Below, piece by piece: positions 40,923-50,872 of a DNA stretch of 64,000 nt. The stretch's first letter is position 1, and each line of letters opens with the position of its first letter. The notes under the pieces are model-generated. The model was not told where the DNA came from, made no database searches, and worked only from the letters and a program-made list of their open reading frames with translations. A program made the translations under genes and the position numbers. The DNA comes from a bacterium 210917-DFI.7.65 (GTDB lineage: Bacteria > Bacillota > Clostridia > Oscillospirales > Oscillospiraceae), in NCBI GenBank assembly GCA_020555865.1, contig JAJCJJ010000003.1, positions 186,001 through 250,000 on the forward strand, in the 5' to 3' direction.

Positions 40923-42362
40923 ATGGCGAAAGATCAAAGACAGGTGGAGTCCATCACGAATATGGACGAGGACTTTACGCAATGGTACACCGACGTGTGT
41001 ACCAAGGCGGAGCTGATAGATTATACTTCTGTCAAGGGTATGTTTATCTACCGCCCTTATGGCTACGCCATCTGGGAAAATATCCAGCATGAGCTGGACC
41101 GCCGCTTTAAGGAAACCGGCCATGAGAATGTGTATCTGCCTGTGCTGATCCCTGAGAGCCTGCTGCAAAAAGAGAAGGATCACGTGGAGGGCTTTGCCCC
41201 CGAATGCGCCTGGGTGACCATGGGCGGAAGCGACAAGCTGGAAGATCGCCTGTGCGTGCGCCCCACGTCGGAAACGCTGTTCTGTGAGCACTATAAGAAT
41301 ATTATTCACTCCTGGCGCGACCTGCCCAAGCTTTACAATCAGTGGTGCTCTGTATTGCGCTGGGAGAAGACCAGCCGTCCTTTCCTGCGCCATCGCGAGT
41401 TTTTGTGGCAGGAAGGTCATACCATGCACGCCACTGCTGAGGAAGCCCGGGAGGAAACCCAGCGGATGCTGAATGTTTATGCCGATTTCCTGGAAAATGT
41501 GTTGGCCATGCCTGTGGTGAAAGGGCAGAAGACGGACAAGGAAAAATTCAACGGCGCCGAGGAAACGTACACGGTGGAGTGCATGATGCACGACAAAAAG
41601 GCGCTGCAGTCCGGCACCAGCCATTTCTTCGGCGACGGGTTTGCCAAAGCCTTTGATATCACATTCACCGGAAAGGACAACCAGCTCCACCATCCCTTCC
41701 AGACCAGCTGGGGCGTTTCCACCCGGATGATCGGCGGCATCATCATGACCCACGGCGACAACAACGGACTGGTGCTGCCGCCCCGGATTGCGCCCATTCA
41801 GGTGGTGGTGATCCCTGTGGCTCAGCATAAGCCGGGCGTGCTGGATGCCGCCGCAGATCTGACGGCGCGTCTGAAGGCGGCGGGTATCCGCGTGAAGATG
41901 GACGCTTCCGAGCAGTCTCCCGGCTGGAAATTTGCTGAATATGAAATGAAGGGTGTGCCGCTGCGCCTGGAGATTGGACCCAAGGATATCGAAAAAGCGC
42001 AGTGCGTTATCGCCCGCCGGGACAACGGCGAAAAGACCTTTGTGGCGCTCAGCGATTTGGAGAGCGCTGTGCCCGCGCTGCTGGATCAGGTGCACGATGG
42101 CTTGTATGCCAAAGCGCGGGAAAACCTGGAAAATCACACCTATGCAGCGGCCACACTGGAGGAGGCCAAGGCCATTCAGGAAGAAAAGGGCGGCTTTGTC
42201 AAGACCATGTGGTGCGGCGACCTGGCCTGTGAAATGGCTATGAAGGAGAAAGCGGGCATGACCAGCCGCTGCATCCCCTTTGCCCAGGAGCATTTGGGGG
42301 ATGTCTGCCCGGTCTGCGGTAAGCCGGCCGTAAAGATGGTCTATTGGGGCGTGGCTTATTAA
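40923..42362 (+). CDS. proS: prolyl-tRNA synthetase, archaeal/eukaryotic type
   Basis: 479 residues from ATG 40923 (GTGAGG 11 bases upstream; ATG 40914 is too close). Class II motifs: motif 1 [22 protein letters not shown], motif 2 [24 protein letters not shown] (the RHRE-type loop), motif 3 [26 protein letters not shown], then the anticodon domain and a C-terminal zinc-type part (CPVCGKPA...VYWGVAY with the terminal Tyr of this subclass). The insertion editing domain of the bacterial 570-residue form is lacking. This short type is common in Clostridia. It attaches proline to tRNA-Pro. Confidence 0.95.
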   Translation: MAKDQRQVESITNMDEDFTQWYTDVCTKAELIDYTSVKGMFIYRPYGYAIWENIQHELDRRFKETGHENVYLPVLIPESLLQKEKDHVEGFAPECAWVTMGGSDKLEDRLCVRPTSETLFCEHYKNIIHSWRDLPKLYNQWCSVLRWEKTSRPFLRHREFLWQEGHTMHATAEEAREETQRMLNVYADFLENVLAMPVVKGQKTDKEKFNGAEETYTVECMMHDKKALQSGTSHFFGDGFAKAFDITFTGKDNQLHHPFQTSWGVSTRMIGGIIMTHGDNNGLVLPPRIAPIQVVVIPVAQHKPGVLDAAADLTARLKAAGIRVKMDASEQSPGWKFAEYEMKGVPLRLEIGPKDIEKAQCVIARRDNGEKTFVALSDLESAVPALLDQVHDGLYAKARENLENHTYAAATLEEAKAIQEEKGGFVKTMWCGDLACEMAMKEKAGMTSRCIPFAQEHLGDVCPVCGKPAVKMVYWGVAY

Positions 42363-42372
42363 AAATGGAATA

Positions 42373-42409
42373 AAAAATTCCCCGACCATTTTGGTCGGGG
42401 AATTTTTTT
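42373..42409. terminator. bidirectional terminator after proS
   Basis: AAAAAATTCCCCGACC / GGTCGGGGAATTTTTTT; near-perfect and flanked by A/T runs on both sides. Confidence 0.93.
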
Positions 42410-42478
42410 CGGCAGTGCGCTCTGTGAGCGGTCAAACTGGGGCGAAGGGCGGCAGTATACTGGCAAAAGAAGGGGGGC

Positions 42479-43282
42479 TTAATCCCGGTCGGCTTCCCAG
42501 TCTACAATCGCGCCGGTCACCGCGTCAATCTCGAATTCGTACTCCATGGCGCCGCTGCGCAGTTCGCCTTCGTACAGCGCCCGGCCGTCATCCAGCTCCA
42601 GTTTGAACTCGCTGTAGACGCCGGTGGTGCCGGCAGCTTTCTCCACGATCTGTTTGGCCTTTGCTTCACCAATGTAGTCGCTGGATGTGGCGGGAGTGCG
42701 GCGTTCAGTGTCATAGTCGAAACTGAGAACCTTGCCGTTGGCTGCGTCGACCTTGTAATCGTATTCCTTGTTTCCGGCAAAGAACTCCACGTCATACACC
42801 CGCATGCCGTCATCATAGTCCTGCTCGGCAGAAAGGAAAAGGGTATCCGCAGCTTTTACACCGGCATGGCTGAGCGCGATGGACTTGGCTTTTTCCGTGC
42901 CGATGTCGGTATTGGACTGCTGAACGGTATCGGCGGCATACCGGTCGATATCGTAGTCAAAACTAAGGATCTTGCCGCTGGAAGCGTCGATTTCATAGTC
43001 ATACTCCTGGTTGCCGGCATAGAACTCCACTTCGTATTCCATCCGGCCGTGCTCATAATCCTGCTGGACGATGATCCAGGACACCTGAGAGGCGCCTATG
43101 CCGGCGTGCTGCAGGGCGATTTCTTTGGCTTTGCTCTCGCCGATGGAAGAGACGGCGGAGCGCTGCGCCTGGTTTTGGGAAGCGGCTGCGTTTGCTGCCA
43201 TCGTGGGTACGAGCAGGGCGCTGGTCATCAATACGGCTGCCGTGCAGGCGGCCAGGGGCTTTGCAACGATTTTCTTCATCAT
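42479..43282 (-). CDS. secreted protein with three PepSY domains
   Basis: 267 residues. ATG 43282 lies 8 bases after GGAGG. Signal peptide MMKKIVAKPLAACTAAVLMT with a hydrophobic core to about residue 30. Three PepSY units follow at about 48-118, 128-195 and 203-267, each beginning IGxxKAKxIAL/IVxxA and ending in a Y-D-Y-E-I/K-V-D-A...G-K-I/V-L-S-F-D-Y-D pattern. PepSY domains are thought to inhibit or guide secreted peptidases or bind at the cell surface. No partner peptidase is adjacent. The last unit is the most diverged (MEYEFEIDAVTGAIVDWEAD). Confidence 0.88.
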   Translation of the reverse strand: MMKKIVAKPLAACTAAVLMTSALLVPTMAANAAASQNQAQRSAVSSIGESKAKEIALQHAGIGASQVSWIIVQQDYEHGRMEYEVEFYAGNQEYDYEIDASSGKILSFDYDIDRYAADTVQQSNTDIGTEKAKSIALSHAGVKAADTLFLSAEQDYDDGMRVYDVEFFAGNKEYDYKVDAANGKVLSFDYDTERRTPATSSDYIGEAKAKQIVEKAAGTTGVYSEFKLELDDGRALYEGELRSGAMEYEFEIDAVTGAIVDWEADRD

Positions 43283-43653
43283 GTTTTTATCCTCCGTCAA
43301 GTTGTTTTTCAGCAATTTTCAGGGGGTGTTTGCTGTTCATTGATATAACGCGGGGCGGGGGCGTTTTATTGCATCGTGCAAAAAATTTTTTTCCTTTTTT
43401 CGAAACGCCGGGCTTTTCCGATCGATCAGAATGACAGATTTTTGCAGAAGATGGTCTGTCCGTGCCGGCTGCGGGGCGGGGAGGGGCGAAGGGCTGCTTG
43501 CTGATCCCGAATAGGCGCGGCGTTATGACGGAGACGGACGGAAATGAAACGCAGTGTTTTGGGTAAAATAACCACAAAAGGCGTGGGCTGGAAAAAATCG
43601 GCGTTTCCACTGAAAAATAAGAGAAAAGATTGTAAAATAAATCGAAAAATTGC
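43283..43653. other. 370-bp gene-free stretch upstream of the S10 cluster
   Basis: Between the PepSY gene and the S10 promoter I see only the PepSY leader, two short A/T runs and no supported gene. The open frames on the - strand here have no ribosome sites. Confidence 0.5.
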
Positions 43654-43682
43654 TTGACATTTTTTTGAAGGTCTTGTATTAT
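43654..43682 (+). promoter_or_regulatory. main promoter of the S10-spc-alpha cluster
   Basis: TTGACA, 17-base spacer, TATTAT. It leaves a leader of about 285 bases before rpsJ. Confidence 0.82.
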
Positions 43683-43689
43683 AGTAAGG

Positions 43690-43973
43690 CACGCAACGGG
43701 GGGATGATACGCCCGGCTGCGCTGCAAATGCGATGAAGCAGGAGATTGCGGGCCTGGCCCGGTAACTTCTGCGGAGTATGTCCGAAAATCGGGCGGCTGA
43801 GAAAACTGTATGGCGTAGATCGCTGCGCATGTCAGGAAACCGGCCGGATTACTGCGCCGGTTTTTCTTATGACGCAGAATGATACGCACGGATAAGCGTA
43901 CAGAACTTTTCTCGCCGTACGAAGAGGTACAAACGCATCACTTCGTATGTTTTATCAAGGAGGAAAAACAAAA
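43690..43973 (+). promoter_or_regulatory. structured leader of the S10 cluster
   Basis: GC-rich leader with several hairpins: GCAGGAGATT...AACTTCTGC around 43738-43779 enclosing GCGGGCCTGGCCCGG; a Rho-independent-looking hairpin AACCGGC/GCCGGTT with T5 at 43837-43867; and CGTACGAAG/CTTCGTATG at 43918-43949. A terminator between promoter and rpsJ points to attenuation, as for other ribosomal-protein leaders, but the ligand (possibly a ribosomal protein) cannot be named. Confidence 0.6.
43837..43867 (+). terminator. attenuator-type terminator in the S10 leader
   Basis: AAACCGGC CGGATTACT GCGCCGGTTTTTC; a 7-bp GC-rich stem with T5. Confidence 0.65.
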
Positions 43974-44291
43974 ATGGCAGATACCGCAAAGAACATGATC
44001 CGTATTCGCCTGAAGGCTTACGATCACCAGGTCATTGACCAGAGCGCAGAGAAGATCGTGGAAACTGCAAAGCGCACCGGCGCTACCGTTTCCGGTCCCA
44101 TCCCGCTGCCCACCAAGAAAGAGGTCGTCACCATCCTGCGCGCCGTCCACAAATATAAGGACAGCCGCGAGCAGTTTGAGCGCCGCACCCACAAGAGACT
44201 GATCGATATCACCAAGTCCACCCCCAAGACCGTTGAGGCCCTGATGGCTCTCGAACTGCCCGCCGGTGTGGACATCGAGATCAAGCTCTGA
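43974..44291 (+). CDS. rpsJ: ribosomal protein S10
   Basis: 105 residues from ATG 43974, behind [36 protein letters not shown] and [39 protein letters not shown] are the complete S10 core. First gene of the cluster. S10 is part of the 30S head and, in other bacteria, of antitermination complexes with NusB. A 136-base spacer with dispersed short inverted repeats separates it from rplC, longer than the other spacers here. Confidence 0.97.
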   Translation: MADTAKNMIRIRLKAYDHQVIDQSAEKIVETAKRTGATVSGPIPLPTKKEVVTILRAVHKYKDSREQFERRTHKRLIDITKSTPKTVEALMALELPAGVDIEIKL

Positions 44292-44427
44292 TTTTAAATT
44301 GCTTGTACCCAAGCCTGTTTACCATATGCAATATGTGCAAAACGGGCGGGTCATGTCGGCGGAGCAATGGCGCGTGCCCAATGCGCAGCCAACTACGTCG
44401 ACCAATAACCTTTAAGGAGGAACATAC

Positions 44428-45147
44428 ATGAAAGCAATCATCGGCAAAAAAGTTGGTATGTCTCAGATCTTCGACGCCAACGGCCAGGTGATCCCGGTAA
44501 CCGTGATCGAAGCCGGACCCTGCGTTGTTTCCCAGAAGAAGACCGCCGAGAAGGACGGCTACGAGGCAATCCAGCTGGGCTATGAGGACGTTCCCGAGCG
44601 GAAGCTGTCCAAGCCCGAACAGGGCCATCTTCAGAAGGCAGGCGTTGCCCCGAAGAAGCACCTGAAGGAATTCAAGCTCGACAACTACGCCGAGCTGAAC
44701 ATCGGCGACATCATCAAGGCCGACACTTTCGCAGAAGGCGATCACGTGGACGTGACCGGCATCAGCAAAGGTAAGGGCTACGCCGGCGTTATCAAGCGCT
44801 GGAATGCACAGCGCACTCCCATGTCCCACGGCGGCGGCCCTGTCCATCGTCATGCCGGTTCCATGGGCGCTTGCTCCACTCCCTCCCGCATCTTCAAGGG
44901 CAAGATCGGCGCAGGTCACCTGGGTGTTGAGCAGGTTACCGTGCAGAACCTGGACGTGGTTAAGGTCGATCCCGATCTGAACATGATCGTTGTCCGCGGC
45001 GCGATCCCCGGTCCCAAGGGCGGCCTGGTGTATATCCACTCCACCGTCAAGACCATCCGCGTCAAGAACACCGATGTGTCCATCAGCAACAACCCGCAGA
45101 AGGCTTCCGGTCGTAACCCGCAGAAGGCCTCCGCAAGAAACAAGTAA
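44428..45147 (+). CDS. rplC: ribosomal protein L3
   Basis: 239 residues, about 30 longer than usual. The core is intact: [10 protein letters not shown] at the start, [28 protein letters not shown] and [13 protein letters not shown]. The extra C-terminus holds a tandem repeat ([16 protein letters not shown]) ending in NK, absent from most L3. L3 binds near the peptidyl-transferase centre and is an early assembly protein. AAGGAGG precedes the ATG. The 3' flank reads straight into rplD after 19 bases. Confidence 0.97.
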   Translation: MKAIIGKKVGMSQIFDANGQVIPVTVIEAGPCVVSQKKTAEKDGYEAIQLGYEDVPERKLSKPEQGHLQKAGVAPKKHLKEFKLDNYAELNIGDIIKADTFAEGDHVDVTGISKGKGYAGVIKRWNAQRTPMSHGGGPVHRHAGSMGACSTPSRIFKGKIGAGHLGVEQVTVQNLDVVKVDPDLNMIVVRGAIPGPKGGLVYIHSTVKTIRVKNTDVSISNNPQKASGRNPQKASARNK

Positions 45148-45166
45148 GAGAGGGGTGCTGAAATAA

Positions 45167-45790
45167 ATGTCTACGATCAAAGTACTGAACATGTCCGGCG
45201 CAGAAGTCGGCACTGTGGAACTGAGCGACGGCATCTTCGGCATCGAGCCGAACCAGGCCGTTGTGCATGAAGTGGTGAAGAACCACCTGGCAAACCGCAG
45301 ACAGGGCACCCAGAGCGCCCTGACCCGCGCCGAAGTTTCCGGCGGCGGCAAAAAGCCCTGGCGTCAGAAGGGTACCGGCCACGCCCGTCAGGGCAGCACC
45401 CGTGCGCCCCAGTGGACCCACGGCGGCATTGTGTTTGCCCCCAAGCCCCGCGACTACAGCTACAATGTGAACAAGAAGATTAAGCGCCTGGCGCTCAAAT
45501 CCGTTCTGTCCGCCAAGGCGGCTGAGGGCAAGATCATCGTGGTGGATTCCATTGCCATGGACGCGCCCAAGACCCGTGAGTTTGCTGCGTTCCTGAACGC
45601 GGTCAAAGCGGAGGACAAGGCTTATATTGTAATGCCGGAAGTGGCGGCCAATGTGGTCAAGTCCGCGCGCAATATCCCCGGCATTGTCACCACCACCGCA
45701 ACCATCCTGAGCGTCTATGACATCCTGAACGCCAAGACGCTGATCCTGGACAAGGCTGCGCTGGCCACCATCGAGGAGGTGTTCGCGTAA
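45167..45790 (+). CDS. rplD: ribosomal protein L4
   Basis: 207 residues. The conserved loop [29 protein letters not shown] reaches into the exit tunnel; the rest matches L4. In E. coli L4 represses its own S10 operon; whether it does so here is unknown, though the long rpsJ leader would allow it. The stop TAA overlaps the rplW start by one base (TAATG). Confidence 0.97.
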   Translation: MSTIKVLNMSGAEVGTVELSDGIFGIEPNQAVVHEVVKNHLANRRQGTQSALTRAEVSGGGKKPWRQKGTGHARQGSTRAPQWTHGGIVFAPKPRDYSYNVNKKIKRLALKSVLSAKAAEGKIIVVDSIAMDAPKTREFAAFLNAVKAEDKAYIVMPEVAANVVKSARNIPGIVTTTATILSVYDILNAKTLILDKAALATIEEVFA

Positions 45791-46086
45791 TGACCAACCT
45801 GTATGACGTGATCGTGCGCCCGGTTATCACCGAGCGCTCCATGGCTACCACGGAAGCCAAGAAGTACACGTTTGAAGTTCTGCCCGGCGCCAACAAGGCT
45901 GAGGTCAAGAAGGCTGTGGAGCAGATTTTCGGCGTTAAAGTCGCCTCTGTCAACACGATCAATGTGCATCCCAAGGCCAAGCGCCTGGGCGCCGCCCGTC
46001 CCGGCCAGACCAAGGCCTGGAAGAAAGCTATCGTGCAGCTGACCGAGGACTCCAAGGCCATCGAATTCTTCGAAGGCATGGTGTAA
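45790..46086 (+). CDS. rplW: ribosomal protein L23
   Basis: 98 residues. [44 protein letters not shown] is the L23 core. L23 lies at the tunnel exit and is the docking site of trigger factor and SRP. Its start overlaps the rplD stop, indicating coupled translation. Confidence 0.97.
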   Translation: MTNLYDVIVRPVITERSMATTEAKKYTFEVLPGANKAEVKKAVEQIFGVKVASVNTINVHPKAKRLGAARPGQTKAWKKAIVQLTEDSKAIEFFEGMV

Positions 46087-46118
46087 GAGACCGAATCTAA
46101 AGAAGGAGTGTAACGCAC

Positions 46119-46955
46119 ATGTCGATCAAAACTTATAAGCCGACGACGCCTTCCAGAAGACACATGACGGTCTCCGGATTCGACGGCATCGATAAAAAGG
46201 CAAAGCCGGAGCGCAGCCTGACCGAGACGCTTAAGAAGAGCGCCGGCCGCAACAGCTACGGCAGAATCACCGTCCGCCACCGCGGCGGCGGCAACAAGGT
46301 CAAGTACCGCATCATCGATTTCAAGCGCGACAAGCTGGACATGGAAGCCACGGTGGAGCGCCTGGAGTACGATCCCAACCGCAGCGCGTTCATCGCCCTC
46401 GTTCAGTACGAGGATGGCGAGAAGAGATATATCCTGGCGCCCGATGGCCTGAAAGCCGGCGACAAGGTCATCTCTTCTGCCGAGGCTGATATCAAGCCCG
46501 GCAACTGCCTGCCCATTGAGAAGATCCCTGTGGGTACCATCATCCACAACATTGAGCTGTATCCCGGCAACGGCGCCCAGCTGGTGCGCAGCGCCGGTAC
46601 TGCGGCTCAGCTGATGGCGAAAGAAGGCAAGGACGCTCAGGTCCGCATGCCTTCCGGCGAAGTGCGCATCGTCCGCACCAACTGCAAAGCCACCATCGGC
46701 CAGGTCGGCAACCTGGATCACGAGAACATCCAGATTGGTAAGGCCGGCCGTAAGCGTCACATGGGTTGGAGACCCACTGTCCGTGGTTCCGTTATGAACC
46801 CCTGCGACCACCCCCACGGCGGCGGCGAGGGCAAGGCGCCCATCGGCCGCAGCGGCCCTGTGACGCCCTGGGGCAAGCCTGCGCTGGGTTACAAGACCCG
46901 CAAGGGCAAGAACCCCACCAACAAGTTTATCGTCAAGCGCCGCAACGCTAAGTGA
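46119..46955 (+). CDS. rplB: ribosomal protein L2
   Basis: 278 residues, normal length. It has [21 protein letters not shown], the [18 protein letters not shown] segment, and the C-terminal [20 protein letters not shown] with the conserved His-rich loop near the peptidyl-transferase centre. AAGGAG before the ATG. L2 is a primary 23S-binding and subunit-bridge protein. Confidence 0.97.
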   Translation: MSIKTYKPTTPSRRHMTVSGFDGIDKKAKPERSLTETLKKSAGRNSYGRITVRHRGGGNKVKYRIIDFKRDKLDMEATVERLEYDPNRSAFIALVQYEDGEKRYILAPDGLKAGDKVISSAEADIKPGNCLPIEKIPVGTIIHNIELYPGNGAQLVRSAGTAAQLMAKEGKDAQVRMPSGEVRIVRTNCKATIGQVGNLDHENIQIGKAGRKRHMGWRPTVRGSVMNPCDHPHGGGEGKAPIGRSGPVTPWGKPALGYKTRKGKNPTNKFIVKRRNAK

Positions 46956-46973
46956 TAAGGAGGCTAACGAAAT

Positions 46974-47249
46974 ATGAGCAGAAGTATTAAAAAAGGCCCC
47001 TTCGTTGCCCCTGAGCTGCTGAAGCGGGTTGAAGAAATGAATAAGACCGGCGAGAAGAAGGTCCTGAAGACCTGGAGCCGCAGCTCCACCATCTTCCCCT
47101 CCTTCGTCGGCCACACCTTTGCCGTGCATGACGGCAGAAAGCACGTTCCCGTCTATGTCACCGAAGACATGGTCGGCCACAAACTGGGCGAATTCGCACC
47201 GACCCGCACTTTCCGCGGCCACGTTGCGAAGAGCACCGGCACGAAGTAA
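46974..47249 (+). CDS. rpsS: ribosomal protein S19
   Basis: 91 residues. [50 protein letters not shown] and [15 protein letters not shown] are the S19 signatures. Head protein of the 30S, partner of S13. AAGGAGG precedes it by 8 bases. Confidence 0.97.
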   Translation: MSRSIKKGPFVAPELLKRVEEMNKTGEKKVLKTWSRSSTIFPSFVGHTFAVHDGRKHVPVYVTEDMVGHKLGEFAPTRTFRGHVAKSTGTK

Positions 47250-47263
47250 GGAGGATGCAGAAA

Positions 47264-47599
47264 ATGGACGCAAGAGCTGAAGCGAAATTTATCCGCATCT
47301 CTCCCCGCAAGGTTCAGATCGTCTGCGACCTGATCCGCGGCCGGGATGCCCAGACCGCTATGGCCATTTTGATGGCCACCCCCAAGGCTGCCTCCGAGCC
47401 TTTGGCCAAGCTGCTGAAGAGCGCCTGCGCAAACGCAGAGAACAACTTCAGCATGGATCCTGAGAAGCTGTATGTTTCCAAGGTCTACGCCGCGCCCGGA
47501 CCCATTCTCAAGAGAATGCGCCCGGTGTCCAAGGGCAGAGCCTACCGTATCAACAAGAGAACCTCTCACATCACCCTCGTGGTGAGCGAGAAGGAATAA
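47264..47599 (+). CDS. rplV: ribosomal protein L22
   Basis: 111 residues from ATG 47264. An in-frame ATG at 47255 sits inside the ribosome site AAGGAGG and is rejected as start. [30 protein letters not shown] and the hairpin-loop region [34 protein letters not shown] mark L22, whose loop lines the exit tunnel. Confidence 0.96.
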   Translation: MDARAEAKFIRISPRKVQIVCDLIRGRDAQTAMAILMATPKAASEPLAKLLKSACANAENNFSMDPEKLYVSKVYAAPGPILKRMRPVSKGRAYRINKRTSHITLVVSEKE

Positions 47600-47614
47600 G
47601 CGAGGAGGAAGTTT

Positions 47615-48478
47615 ATGGGACAGAAAGTCAATCCCCACGGTCTTCGCGTGGGCGTCATCAAAGACTGGGATTCTCGCTGGTATGCAAGCAATGAAAAAGT
47701 CGGTGATCTTCTGGTCGAGGACAAGAAGATCCGCGACTATCTGAAAAAGAGCCTGTATTCCGCCGGTGTCCCCAAGATCGAGATCGAGCGCAGCAACGAT
47801 GTTGTCACCGTTTATCTGCACTGCGCCCGTCCCGGCATTGTCATCGGCAAGGGCGGCGCGGAAGTGGAAAAGATCCGTCTGAGCCTGGAGAAGCTGATTG
47901 GCAAGAAGGTTAAGCTGAGCATTGTGGAAGTCCGCAACCCGGACATGGATGCGCAGCTGGTGGCTGAGAACATTGCCCAGCAGCTGGAGAAGCGCATCTC
48001 CCACCGCCGCGCTATGAAGAACGCCATGGGCCGCGCCATGCGCGCCGGCGCCAAGGGCATCAAGTGCTGCTGCTCCGGCCGTTTGGGCGGCCGCGAGATT
48101 GCCGGTGTGGAGCATTATCACGACGGCACCATTCCGCTGCAGACCATCCGTGCCGATATCGATTATGGTTTTGCAGAAGCGGCCACCACTTTCGGCCGCA
48201 TCGGCGTCAAGGTTTGGATCTACAAGGGAGAAGTCCTGAGCCAGACCCTGCGCACCACCCCCCGCACGATGGATACCACGAAGCCCTATCAGGAGCGTCG
48301 TGACCGTCGTCCCCGCCGTGACGGCGATCGCCGGGGTGGCAACAGAGGCGGCTTCAACCGCGACAACCGCGGCCAGGGCGGCTTCAACCGCAATGGCAAC
48401 GGCGGCCGTACCGGCGGCAACTTCAACAGAGGCCCCCGTCCGGCAGCCAATAAAACGACCGAAGGAGGCGCACAGTAA
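47615..48478 (+). CDS. rpsC: ribosomal protein S3 with Arg/Gly-rich C-terminal extension
   Basis: 287 residues; most S3 are 215-235. The first 220 are normal: [19 protein letters not shown], the KH domain with [15 protein letters not shown], and the C-domain ending [11 protein letters not shown]. After residue ~230 comes a low-complexity tail of [35 protein letters not shown] and similar RGG/FNR repeats. Such tails bind RNA in other proteins. The bases are in frame and the rplP start overlaps the stop (TAATG), so the tail is real and not a frameshift. S3 belongs to the mRNA-entry helicase of the 30S. Confidence 0.96.
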   Translation: MGQKVNPHGLRVGVIKDWDSRWYASNEKVGDLLVEDKKIRDYLKKSLYSAGVPKIEIERSNDVVTVYLHCARPGIVIGKGGAEVEKIRLSLEKLIGKKVKLSIVEVRNPDMDAQLVAENIAQQLEKRISHRRAMKNAMGRAMRAGAKGIKCCCSGRLGGREIAGVEHYHDGTIPLQTIRADIDYGFAEAATTFGRIGVKVWIYKGEVLSQTLRTTPRTMDTTKPYQERRDRRPRRDGDRRGGNRGGFNRDNRGQGGFNRNGNGGRTGGNFNRGPRPAANKTTEGGAQ

Positions 48479-48912
48479 TGCTTCTGCCCAAGAGAGTGAA
48501 ATACCGCAGAGTTCACCGCGGCCGTATGACCGGCAAGGCCACCAGAGGCAACAAGGTCACCTACGGTGAATATGGCCTGGTGGCGCTGGAACCGGCGTGG
48601 ATCACCAGCAATCAGATCGAGGCCGCTCGTGTGGCCATGACCCGTTACACCAAGCGCGGCGGTCAGGTGTGGATCAAGATCTTCCCCGACAAGCCCGTGA
48701 CCCAGAAGCCCGCTGAAACCCGTATGGGTTCCGGTAAAGGCTCCCCCGAATACTGGGTGGCCGTGGTGAAGCCCGGCCGCGTGATGTTCGAGATTGCCGG
48801 CGTCAGCGAGGAAACCGCCCGTGAAGCCCTGCGCCTGGCCAGCTATAAGCTGCCCATCAAGAGCAAGATTGTCAAGCGCGAGGAACTGGAATCTCAGGAA
48901 GTTGGTGAATAA
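48478..48912 (+). CDS. rplP: ribosomal protein L16
   Basis: 144 residues. [39 protein letters not shown] begins it as in all L16, with the [42 protein letters not shown] core. It binds near the A site and tRNA. The ATG overlaps the rpsC stop by one base. Confidence 0.97.
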   Translation: MLLPKRVKYRRVHRGRMTGKATRGNKVTYGEYGLVALEPAWITSNQIEAARVAMTRYTKRGGQVWIKIFPDKPVTQKPAETRMGSGKGSPEYWVAVVKPGRVMFEIAGVSEETAREALRLASYKLPIKSKIVKREELESQEVGE

Positions 48913-48914
48913 GG

Positions 48915-49124
48915 ATGAAGGCAAGTGAAGTACGTGCAATGAGCACCGCAGAGCTGAATGAAAAGCTCTCTGGTCTGAAAAAGGACCTGTTTTATCTTCG
49001 TATGCAGCACGCAACCAACCAGCTGGACAATCCGCAGAAGATCGCGGACACCAAGCGTGACATTGCCAGAGTCAAAACCGTGTTGCGTGAGCAGGAGCTT
49101 AAAGCTGCTCCTGACAAGCAGTGA
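48915..49124 (+). CDS. rpmC: ribosomal protein L29
   Basis: 69 residues. MKASEVRAMSTAELNEKLSGLKKDLFYLRMQHATNQLDNPQKI is the L29 pattern. Two bases after the rplP stop, with a GGATGA-type site inside the rplP end. It lies at the tunnel exit near L23. Confidence 0.96.
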   Translation: MKASEVRAMSTAELNEKLSGLKKDLFYLRMQHATNQLDNPQKIADTKRDIARVKTVLREQELKAAPDKQ

Positions 49125-49142
49125 AGAAGGAGGTAAAAGAAC

Positions 49143-49406
49143 ATGAGTGAAGTGAGAACTACCTCCCGCAAGACCCGCGTGGGCAAGGTTGTGTCCAACA
49201 AGATGGATAAGACCATCGTGGTCGCCATCGAGGACCGCGTGCAGCATCCGCTGTACAAGAAGATCATGGGCCGCACCTACAAGCTCAAGGCCCACGACGC
49301 GCTGAATGAATGCAATATCGGCGATAAAGTTAAGGTCATGGAAACCAGACCTCTGTCCAAGGACAAGAGATGGCGTCTGGTCGAGATCATTGAAAAAGCG
49401 AAGTAA
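49143..49406 (+). CDS. rpsQ: ribosomal protein S17
   Basis: 87 residues. [45 protein letters not shown] and [25 protein letters not shown] are typical. Primary 16S-binding protein. AAGGAGG is 8 bases upstream. Confidence 0.97.
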   Translation: MSEVRTTSRKTRVGKVVSNKMDKTIVVAIEDRVQHPLYKKIMGRTYKLKAHDALNECNIGDKVKVMETRPLSKDKRWRLVEIIEKAK

Positions 49407-49420
49407 GGAGGTGCCGGAAT

Positions 49421-49789
49421 ATGATTCAGCAGGAAAGCTACCTGAAGGTTGCCGACAACACCGGCGCCAAGGAAATCAAATGCATCCGCGTTCTGGGCGG
49501 ATCCAAGCGTAAATACGGCAACATCGGCGATGTGATTGTGGCTTCTGTCCGCAAGAGCACGCCCGGTGGCACCGTGAAGAAGGGCGAGGTCGTCAAGGCC
49601 GTCATCGTCCGCAGCGTTAAGGGCGTCCGCCGCAGCGACGGCACCTATGTCCGCTTCGACGAGAACGCCGCCGTCCTGATCAAGGACGACAAAAACCCCA
49701 GAGGAACCCGTATCTTTGGGCCTGTGGCTCGCGAGCTGCGCGACAAGGATTACATGAAGATCCTGTCCCTGGCGCCGGAAGTAATTTAA
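49421..49789 (+). CDS. rplN: ribosomal protein L14
   Basis: 122 residues. [32 protein letters not shown] and [30 protein letters not shown] define L14, part of the subunit interface and a binding site for RsfS. AAGGAGG before the ATG. Confidence 0.97.
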   Translation: MIQQESYLKVADNTGAKEIKCIRVLGGSKRKYGNIGDVIVASVRKSTPGGTVKKGEVVKAVIVRSVKGVRRSDGTYVRFDENAAVLIKDDKNPRGTRIFGPVARELRDKDYMKILSLAPEVI

Positions 49790-49802
49790 GGGGGACACTG
49801 AG

Positions 49803-50117
49803 ATGGCTAATATGAAAATCAAGAAGGGCGATACCGTAGTCGTCCTGTCCGGTAAGGACAAGGGCAAGCAGGGTAAGGTCCAGGTCGTGATCCCTTCCGA
49901 CCGCAAGGTCGTTGTTGAGGGCGTCAATATCGTGACCTGCCATACCAAGCCCCGCCGTCAGGGTGAAACCGGCGGCATCGTCAAGAGAGAAGCCGCGATC
50001 TATGCGAGCAAGGTGCAGGTTGTCTGCCCCAAGTGCTCCAAGGCTACCCGCGTTGCCTACAAGATCGAGGACGGCAAGAAGAGCCGCGTCTGCAAGCACT
50101 GCGGCGCAGCACTGTAA
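49803..50117 (+). CDS. rplX: ribosomal protein L24
   Basis: 104 residues. KIKKGDTVVVLSGKDKGKQGKVQVV is the KOW motif; ETGGIVKREAAIYASKVQVVCPKCSKATRVAYKIEDGKKSRVCKHCG shows a four-Cys knot in the C-terminal half (CPKC...CKHC). Assembly initiator of the 50S. GGGGGACACTG serves as its ribosome site. Confidence 0.96.
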   Translation: MANMKIKKGDTVVVLSGKDKGKQGKVQVVIPSDRKVVVEGVNIVTCHTKPRRQGETGGIVKREAAIYASKVQVVCPKCSKATRVAYKIEDGKKSRVCKHCGAAL

Positions 50118-50132
50118 AGGAGGGTTTGACAC

Positions 50133-50672
50133 ATGGCTAGATTAAAGACACAGTATCAGCAGGAAGTCGCCCCCGCTCTGATGAAGAAATTCGATTATAA
50201 GAGCGTGATGCAGGTGCCCCGCATCGACAAGATTGTCGTGAACGTGGGCTGCGGTGAAGCGCGCGAGAATGCAAAGGTGCTCGATGCGGTTGTCAGCGAC
50301 CTGTCCACTATCACCGGTCAGCATGCCGTGATCACCAAGGCAAAGAAGAGCGTTGCAAACTTTAAGGTCCGTGAAGGCATGCCTGTGGGCGCTAAGGTGA
50401 CGCTGCGCGGTGAGAAGATGTGGGAGTTCCTGGACCGCCTGTTCAATGTGGCCCTGCCCCGCGTCCGCGACTTCCGCGGCATCAACCCCAACTCCTTCGA
50501 CGGCCGCGGCAACTATGCGCTGGGTATCAAGGAGCAGCTGATCTTCCCCGAGATCGAGTATGATAAGATCGACAAGATCCGCGGCATGGATATCATCATC
50601 TGCACCACTGCCAAGACCGACGAAGAAGCCCGCGAGCTGCTGAGCCTGATCGGCGCTCCGTTCCAGAGATAA
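50133..50672 (+). CDS. rplE: ribosomal protein L5
   Basis: 179 residues. [56 protein letters not shown] and [26 protein letters not shown] are family boxes. It binds 5S rRNA and contacts the P-site tRNA. AAAGGAGG upstream. Confidence 0.97.
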   Translation: MARLKTQYQQEVAPALMKKFDYKSVMQVPRIDKIVVNVGCGEARENAKVLDAVVSDLSTITGQHAVITKAKKSVANFKVREGMPVGAKVTLRGEKMWEFLDRLFNVALPRVRDFRGINPNSFDGRGNYALGIKEQLIFPEIEYDKIDKIRGMDIIICTTAKTDEEARELLSLIGAPFQR

Positions 50673-50686
50673 GGGAGGAAACACTG

Positions 50687-50872
50687 ATGGCGAAAAAGTC
50701 TATGATCCTGAAGCAGCAGGCTCCGGCCAAGTATTCCACCCGTAAGTACAACCGCTGCAAGGTCTGCGGCCGCCCCCACGCGTATCTGCGCGATTATGGT
50801 CTGTGCCGTATCTGCTTCCGCGAGATGGCTTACAAGGGCGAAATCCCCGGCGTGCGCAAGGCCAGCTGGTAA
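50687..50872 (+). CDS. rpsZ: ribosomal protein S14, zinc-binding (type Z)
   Basis: 61 residues, the C+ form, with [38 protein letters not shown]: four Cys in two CxxC pairs. S14 assembles in the 30S head. It precedes an unusually long 207-base spacer. GGGAGGAAACACTG is upstream. Confidence 0.97.
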   Translation: MAKKSMILKQQAPAKYSTRKYNRCKVCGRPHAYLRDYGLCRICFREMAYKGEIPGVRKASW

